Source: JBFWVD01 sp050246915
Lineage (GTDB): Bacteria; Actinomycetota; Acidimicrobiia; Acidimicrobiales; Ilumatobacteraceae
NCBI GenBank assembly: GCA_050246915.1
Contig: JBFWVD010000138.1
Coordinates: 1-9,749 of the forward strand
Reading direction: 5' to 3'
Length of the DNA stretch: 9,749 bases
Position numbers and translations under genes: made by a program. Below the pieces are notes generated by a model. The model did no database searches. It was not told the DNA's origin and saw only the letters and a program-made list of their open reading frames with translations. Within the stretch, counting starts at the first letter, position 1. Each line of letters starts with the position of its first letter. Shown here in pieces: positions 6,168 through 9,749 of this stretch.

Positions 6168-7846
6168 CGTTTCGCCACCGCGTCCCAGTCAAGGTTGTCG
6201 AAGAAGTCGTCGATGCCTTGGTGATTCGTGAATCCTGCCGCCTTCAGGTTGGAGAAGAACGGCGACTGGTTTTGGTCGCGAAGACGTCCGGCGAGAGTCG
6301 GGACCTGCCGCGAACAGGTGACGACGACGCCGTGCCTGGCCCGCGAGATCATCACCGAGAGAACGCGGGCTTCCTCCAGCCGGGTCTCGGCGGTGGTCGC
6401 ACGGAAGTCGGGAATGACCCCGTCCTCAGCTCCGATGACGACGACCCAGTCGAACTGCTGGCCCTTGCCGACGTGCCCGCTCAGGAGGTGCAACCCCGCA
6501 GCGCTGAGGAGGGTGGTTTCATCGCCGACTCGGATGCGACCACGGATCTGCTTCGCGCTGAGGCCATCGTTCACTCGGTCGAGGCACCAACCGAGGGCGT
6601 CGACCACGTTCCTGCGCGTGTCGGGCTCAAGAATGGACTCGATGTCGGCAAGGTCGCGCAGGTGCTGCACCGGATCGCTGGCGGCCCGAAGGTCGGCAAT
6701 CTTGAGTCGCCCGAGCATCGCCTTGATGATCCGCGCCGTGTCGGTGTCGAGGACTCCGTCGTCCCAACGGTGGACCGGCAATCCGCTTGTTGCGGATGCC
6801 GTATCAACGAAGCGACGTCGATTCGCCGTCCGGGAGATCACGCCGATTCGTTGGTTCGGCGCCTTCTCCAGGATTGTCCTGGCGAACGTGACTGCGAACG
6901 TCGCTTCATCGTCCACGGAGCCGAACTTGACTCCTGCCGCCAGCCCTCCGCTTGGCCATGAATCGGGCAGGGCCGCCGTCAGCTTCTTGCCTCCCGTCAG
7001 CCCGGTCAATGCGTTCACCATCAACAGCACGGCGGGCGAAGATCGGTGGGACTCGGCGAACTCGATGACGTCGGCGCACTCCGCTCGCACCTTCCGGTCG
7101 ACCTCAGCCGGAGCGGCTCCGGCGAACCCGTAGATGCCTTGCGCAAGGTCGCCGGCGTAGGTCGTCTTGCCGTACCCGATTCGGTTGACGATCCGCAGTT
7201 GTTGGGGCGTGAGGTCCTGGAACTCATCGACGACGACTGCACTGAAGTGGTTCCGGTACAAGCCAGCAACGGTGTCGTCGGCGAGGATCAGCTCGGCCAG
7301 GCGAGGAAGATCGTCGTAGGTCAGCCGCCCTTCCGTCACTCGGTGTCGCTCGATGGCCAGCGCATCCGAATTGCGGGCTCGGATCAGGGCCTGTTCCACT
7401 CCTGCATCATCGACAGGTTCCTGCTTGGTCCGCCGCAGGAGATCCTCGACCGCGCGGCGTCGGTCCCAGTCGAGCCCTCGACGTTGGCACTCCTCGCCGA
7501 TCCAGTCCGATTCGGGAAGTGTGAGGTTGGGGTCGATGCCGATGACTTGGGCATGCGCTCGAATGAGCCGCGCGGACAACCCGTGGAAGTTGGCGACCGT
7601 GACTCTGTCCCGCATGGCGCTTCCGGGCACGTAGTCCTTCAACCGGTCGCGGACGTTGTCCCGGGCGCGGTTCGAGAATGTCGTGACGAGCACTCGCCGC
7701 GGATGCGCGACCTGACCACGTTCGAGAAGTCCCGAGACGCGGAATGCGAGTGCCTCCGTCTTGCCGCACCCGGCCGGAGCGATGACCAGAAGGCCCAGCT
7801 CCTCATGGTTACGAATACGCTGCTGGGCGTCGGTGGGCGTGACCAT
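6164..7846 (-). CDS. UvrD/GajB-like superfamily 1 helicase of an OLD-helicase (Gabija-type) pair
   Basis: This is a 560-residue SF1A helicase, shorter than housekeeping UvrD/PcrA (about 700-750) and closer to GajB. The motifs run in order: Q motif PTDAQQR (4-10), Walker A APAGCGKT (23-30), Ia TTFSNRAR (55-62), Ic ANFHGL (85-90), DEAD-like II VVVDEFQD (184-191), III GDLAQGIYGFAGA (212-224), IV ESHRSS (255-260), V GHVGKGQQFDWVVVIG (457-472) and VI VMISRAR (498-504). Motifs III to VI differ from the usual GDxxQSIYGFRGA, NYRS, HxxKGLEF and YVAxTRA, but the key Lys, Asp-Glu, Gln and Arg residues are kept. The start codon directly abuts the OLD stop codon (TAGATG), so the two are probably translated together. 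The closest known arrangement is Gabija, where the helicase partner engages DNA ends made by the OLD nuclease. DNA repair is the alternative role. Confidence 0.87.
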   Translation of the reverse strand: MVTPTDAQQRIRNHEELGLLVIAPAGCGKTEALAFRVSGLLERGQVAHPRRVLVTTFSNRARDNVRDRLKDYVPGSAMRDRVTVANFHGLSARLIRAHAQVIGIDPNLTLPESDWIGEECQRRGLDWDRRRAVEDLLRRTKQEPVDDAGVEQALIRARNSDALAIERHRVTEGRLTYDDLPRLAELILADDTVAGLYRNHFSAVVVDEFQDLTPQQLRIVNRIGYGKTTYAGDLAQGIYGFAGAAPAEVDRKVRAECADVIEFAESHRSSPAVLLMVNALTGLTGGKKLTAALPDSWPSGGLAAGVKFGSVDDEATFAVTFARTILEKAPNQRIGVISRTANRRRFVDTASATSGLPVHRWDDGVLDTDTARIIKAMLGRLKIADLRAASDPVQHLRDLADIESILEPDTRRNVVDALGWCLDRVNDGLSAKQIRGRIRVGDETTLLSAAGLHLLSGHVGKGQQFDWVVVIGAEDGVIPDFRATTAETRLEEARVLSVMISRARHGVVVTCSRQVPTLAGRLRDQNQSPFFSNLKAAGFTNHQGIDDFFDNLDWDAVAKR

Positions 7847-9463
7847 CTACGGACTCGTGATCTCTGTCAGCAGACGTTCCACGCTTGCGACCTGGCGTGC
7901 GGTCACATCCGTGAGCAGTGGGGCAACAACCATCGCCGCACGGACCTTGTATCCGTTCTTCTTCCGCCGGCAGAAGTCCGCGACATCCTCCGCGGTACGG
8001 GTGCCTCCGGCTCCCGACGTCGTGCAGTTGGCGCGTTCGTTGTTGGAGAAGAGCGTCGATGCGGCAATCGCAGCCCACACCACGTCGGCTCCGAGAGCAT
8101 CAACGTATTCGCCTTCCAGATCTGGGTCCGAGACCTTGACCCCGTGCCGTTCGAGGTCGGCTTCCAGTACCCCCAGTTTGCCGGCCGTCGCAGTGGTCGC
8201 GTCCTTGTCAATCAGCATTGACATGGGAATGTCGAAGCCCGAGGGTCCGAAGAGCTTGACGATCGCTCCCATGTCGCCGGCGCCGTCTGTCTCGACCAAA
8301 GAGATCCCCAGCCGATCGAGGTTGCGCCCAGTGACATCGCTCGCTCGTTCCACGAGGATGCGGTCAGACGCGCCCTCCACGGCGATAACCCGCCTCGCGG
8401 TCAGTGGTTCGAGTTTGTCGCGCACCCACCAGTGGACGACCATCCGTTCTTCGTTCGACAAGAAGTTGGCAGAGGGCTGCACAACGTTGCCGCCAACCCG
8501 GACCGACGCGATGCACTCAGGCGGGAAGGCGCCGACAACATCCGCGGAGTGGGTCGCCAGTATCTTCTGGTTGCTGCTCGCCTGAAGTAGCCGAGCGAGG
8601 CTTCGCTGGCTCGTCGGATGTAGGTGGACCTCGGGCTCGTCGATTGCGACGATGTTGGCTGCCGCGCTCACAAGGTCGTAGAGCGCAATGGCGTACAGCG
8701 CACGTGTCCCGTCGGACTGCTCTGAGAGGGCGCGTTGGGCTCCGTCCTTGGTCACCTGAAGACGGACGCCACTCAAGGCGTCAGCGTCAGCAGCGGACCC
8801 TGGGACGAACGTCAGGCTGTCCTGCTCGATCTCTTCCGGCAACGCCTTCGTGAGTTGAATCGCCAGGTCAGCTCGCAAGGCCGTCAGGACGGTCGAGTCA
8901 GCGAGCGTCTGCTCAAGTTGGGTCGTCAGCGCATCAAAGTCGGCCTGCTCCGCGCCGAGGTCGATCGCTTGGAGGATCTCATCGACCACGCTCTTACGAT
9001 CGTCTCGAAGGTCTCGCGACATGCTGGTGGCCCCGAGGAGAGCCCAGCGAAGCGCGGCGGTCTGGTCCCGAGAGATCTGGCGCCCAGTCCCGCCGTCGGG
9101 TGCAGTGCGCTCGACGCGCAGCGTGTCGGTGAGGTCGAGAGTGGCTTCGAGACGGATCGTCAGCTTCTTGGCCCCTGTAGTCGCGTCCACTGTGATCTCG
9201 TCGGGAAACAGCGCCTCGTCGTCCGGAGTGAAATCGGTGAGGTCGCACTCGACAACGAACGGGTCGTCCTTCTTGCGGAAGTCGGCAATCTCGATCCGTT
9301 GGTACAAGGCGGCGATGCTCGCCCCGAGCAAGAGGTCAAGGCACCGGAGAACCGAGGACTTCCCCACATCGTTCGGACCAACCAGCACCAAGTGCTCGCG
9401 AACCTCCAGATCGAGGTCGGCGAGACGACTGTGGTTCGTGATCCTGATTCCGGTGAGACGCAT
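7847..9463 (-). CDS. OLD-family ATPase/TOPRIM endonuclease (class 2, GajA-like)
   Basis: This is a 538-residue protein with an N-terminal ABC-type ATPase and a C-terminal TOPRIM nuclease. ATPase motifs: Walker A GPNDVGKSS (29-37), signature-like LSEQSDGTRAL (246-256), Walker B IVAIDEPEVHLHP (271-283) and H-loop THS (304-306). TOPRIM motifs: VIAVEGASDR (E363), VETDGAGDMGAI (390-401), the DxD pair LIDKDA (D419, D421) and acidic DLEGEY (E450, E452). These are the metal-binding residues expected for OLD nucleases and all are present. OLD proteins followed directly by a UvrD-like helicase form class 2, which includes Gabija GajA, a nucleotide-sensitive DNA nickase. The length is close to GajA. The ATG at 9463 is set by AGAGG six bases upstream (9470-9474, minus strand). 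It lies 27 bases after the DUF499 stop codon. ATPase and TOPRIM calls are firm; assignment to canonical Gabija is an inference from architecture. Confidence 0.9.
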   Translation of the reverse strand: MRLTGIRITNHSRLADLDLEVREHLVLVGPNDVGKSSVLRCLDLLLGASIAALYQRIEIADFRKKDDPFVVECDLTDFTPDDEALFPDEITVDATTGAKKLTIRLEATLDLTDTLRVERTAPDGGTGRQISRDQTAALRWALLGATSMSRDLRDDRKSVVDEILQAIDLGAEQADFDALTTQLEQTLADSTVLTALRADLAIQLTKALPEEIEQDSLTFVPGSAADADALSGVRLQVTKDGAQRALSEQSDGTRALYAIALYDLVSAAANIVAIDEPEVHLHPTSQRSLARLLQASSNQKILATHSADVVGAFPPECIASVRVGGNVVQPSANFLSNEERMVVHWWVRDKLEPLTARRVIAVEGASDRILVERASDVTGRNLDRLGISLVETDGAGDMGAIVKLFGPSGFDIPMSMLIDKDATTATAGKLGVLEADLERHGVKVSDPDLEGEYVDALGADVVWAAIAASTLFSNNERANCTTSGAGGTRTAEDVADFCRRKKNGYKVRAAMVVAPLLTDVTARQVASVERLLTEITSP

Positions 9464-9469
9464 GACGTA

Positions 9470-9474
9470 CCTCT
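9470..9474 (-). promoter_or_regulatory. Shine-Dalgarno site of the OLD gene
   Basis: Read on the minus strand, AGAGG stands six bases before the ATG at 9463-9461, within the 27-base gap after the DUF499 stop codon. It is the only good ribosome site in the minus-strand operon. The downstream helicase and NERD genes lack one and abut or overlap the preceding gene, so they probably depend on coupled translation. Confidence 0.7.
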
Positions 9475-9490
9475 GCTGGGCGGGGACGCC

Positions 9491-9749
9491 TCAGCTCTCC
9501 TCGAAGCCCGACTGGTCGAACTTGAGGGTCTTGGCGTTCTCCGAGACGGTCCGGACCCTGCCGTCGCCGAAGCCGCTCTGGTTCGTGGCTTCGATCTCAA
9601 TCCGAACGGTCAGTTCGGTGCCGTCGTCGGCGCGGAGGTTGGCGATGACTTCGTCGGCGATGTTCTTGAAGTCCATCGCGATCTTGTCGGAGTTGAGGGT
9701 CTTCACGCCGTAGAAGCGGGTCTTCGGCTTCGGGAAGACGATGTCGACC
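9491..9749 (-). CDS. DUF499-domain ATPase, C-terminal fragment (5' truncated by window)
   Basis: The minus-strand frame is open from the window edge (first full codon ends at 9748) to a TGA at 9491-9493, giving 85 residues. It contains FPKPKTRFYG, then IADEVIANL, TVRIEIEA and the closing VRTVSENAKTLKFDQSGFE. This is the typical C-terminal domain of large DUF499 proteins (an RFYG start, an IxxEVIxHL-like helix, a beta strand with Glu-Ile-Glu, and RTVxENxxTLKF). DUF499 proteins are large P-loop ATPases (about 1,000 residues) found mostly next to DUF1156-type DNA methyltransferases in putative methylation-linked defence loci. The ATPase motifs lie off the window. Any start placed inside it (for example the GTG at 9706) would be false. 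The 27-base gap to the OLD gene implies one operon. Confidence 0.8.
   Translation of the reverse strand, partial: VDIVFPKPKTRFYGVKTLNSDKIAMDFKNIADEVIANLRADDGTELTVRIEIEATNQSGFGDGRVRTVSENAKTLKFDQSGFEES

Noticed and set aside
6044..8221. Long forward-strand open frames (305 and 391 codons) opposite the helicase and NERD genes
   Set aside because: The minus strand carries full sets of helicase and NERD motifs in order. The forward frames have no recognisable domain and are antisense shadows.
7847..9463. PARIS AriA or a retron-linked OLD ATPase
   Set aside because: The protein has a full TOPRIM domain with DxD and is followed by a helicase. No AriB-like toxin or reverse transcriptase is present.
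9021..9713. A 230-codon forward frame across the OLD start and the DUF499 tail
   Set aside because: It is antisense to two well-supported genes, low in complexity (Ser/Arg-rich) and without a ribosome site.
1..9749. tRNA genes, CRISPR repeats, insertion sequences or integrase genes
   Set aside because: I looked for cloverleaf ends, regularly spaced direct repeats, terminal inverted repeats and transposase or integrase motifs and saw none. The borders of the island are therefore not defined by this window.

Overview
The window comes from a high-GC bacterium, almost certainly an actinomycete. The evidence is G/C-dominated third codon positions, a glutamine synthetase tail of actinobacterial type, a DUF4192 protein (an essentially actinobacterial family) and a Cys4/NERD protein of a kind I know from actinobacteria. 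No genus can be named. There are no rRNA, tRNA, CRISPR or transposase genes. Apart from the first ~1.3 kb, the window reads as a defence island next to a core gene.

Layout: (1) 1-128 holds the 3' end of glnA, followed by a strong terminator-like inverted repeat at 163-223. (2) 298-1296 (+) encodes a DUF4192 protein of unknown function. A 201-base stretch follows that may hold a 60-codon ORF. (3) 1498-5320 (+) is a three-gene cassette that I identify as an ABC-three-component (ABC-3C) conflict system. It encodes an effector with an N-terminal PD-(D/E)xK (DUF4297/Cap4-like) nuclease domain and the ABC-3C C-terminal domain, then the small middle component, then a DUF3732 SMC/Rad50-like ATPase with a CPxC motif in its coiled-coil region. 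(4) 9749-5307 (-) is a tightly packed operon read toward the ABC-3C cassette. It consists of the C-terminus of a DUF499 ATPase (cut by the window edge), an OLD-family ATPase/TOPRIM nuclease, a UvrD-like helicase, and a zinc-ribbon/NERD nuclease-like protein. The OLD-helicase pair has the architecture of class 2 OLD systems, i.e. Gabija (GajA/GajB). The NERD gene is joined to it by an ATGA stop/start overlap.

The two blocks converge, and their 3' ends overlap by 14 bases with no terminator visible between them. The inferred logic is as follows. ABC-3C would sense invading or aberrant nucleic acid through its ATPase and release its nuclease effector. The OLD-UvrD pair would nick and process phage DNA, possibly with NERD as an added nuclease. 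The DUF499 gene suggests that a methyltransferase-type defence locus (often with a DUF1156 methylase) continues beyond the right edge. All functional statements rest on motif and architecture recognition from sequence; no searches were run.
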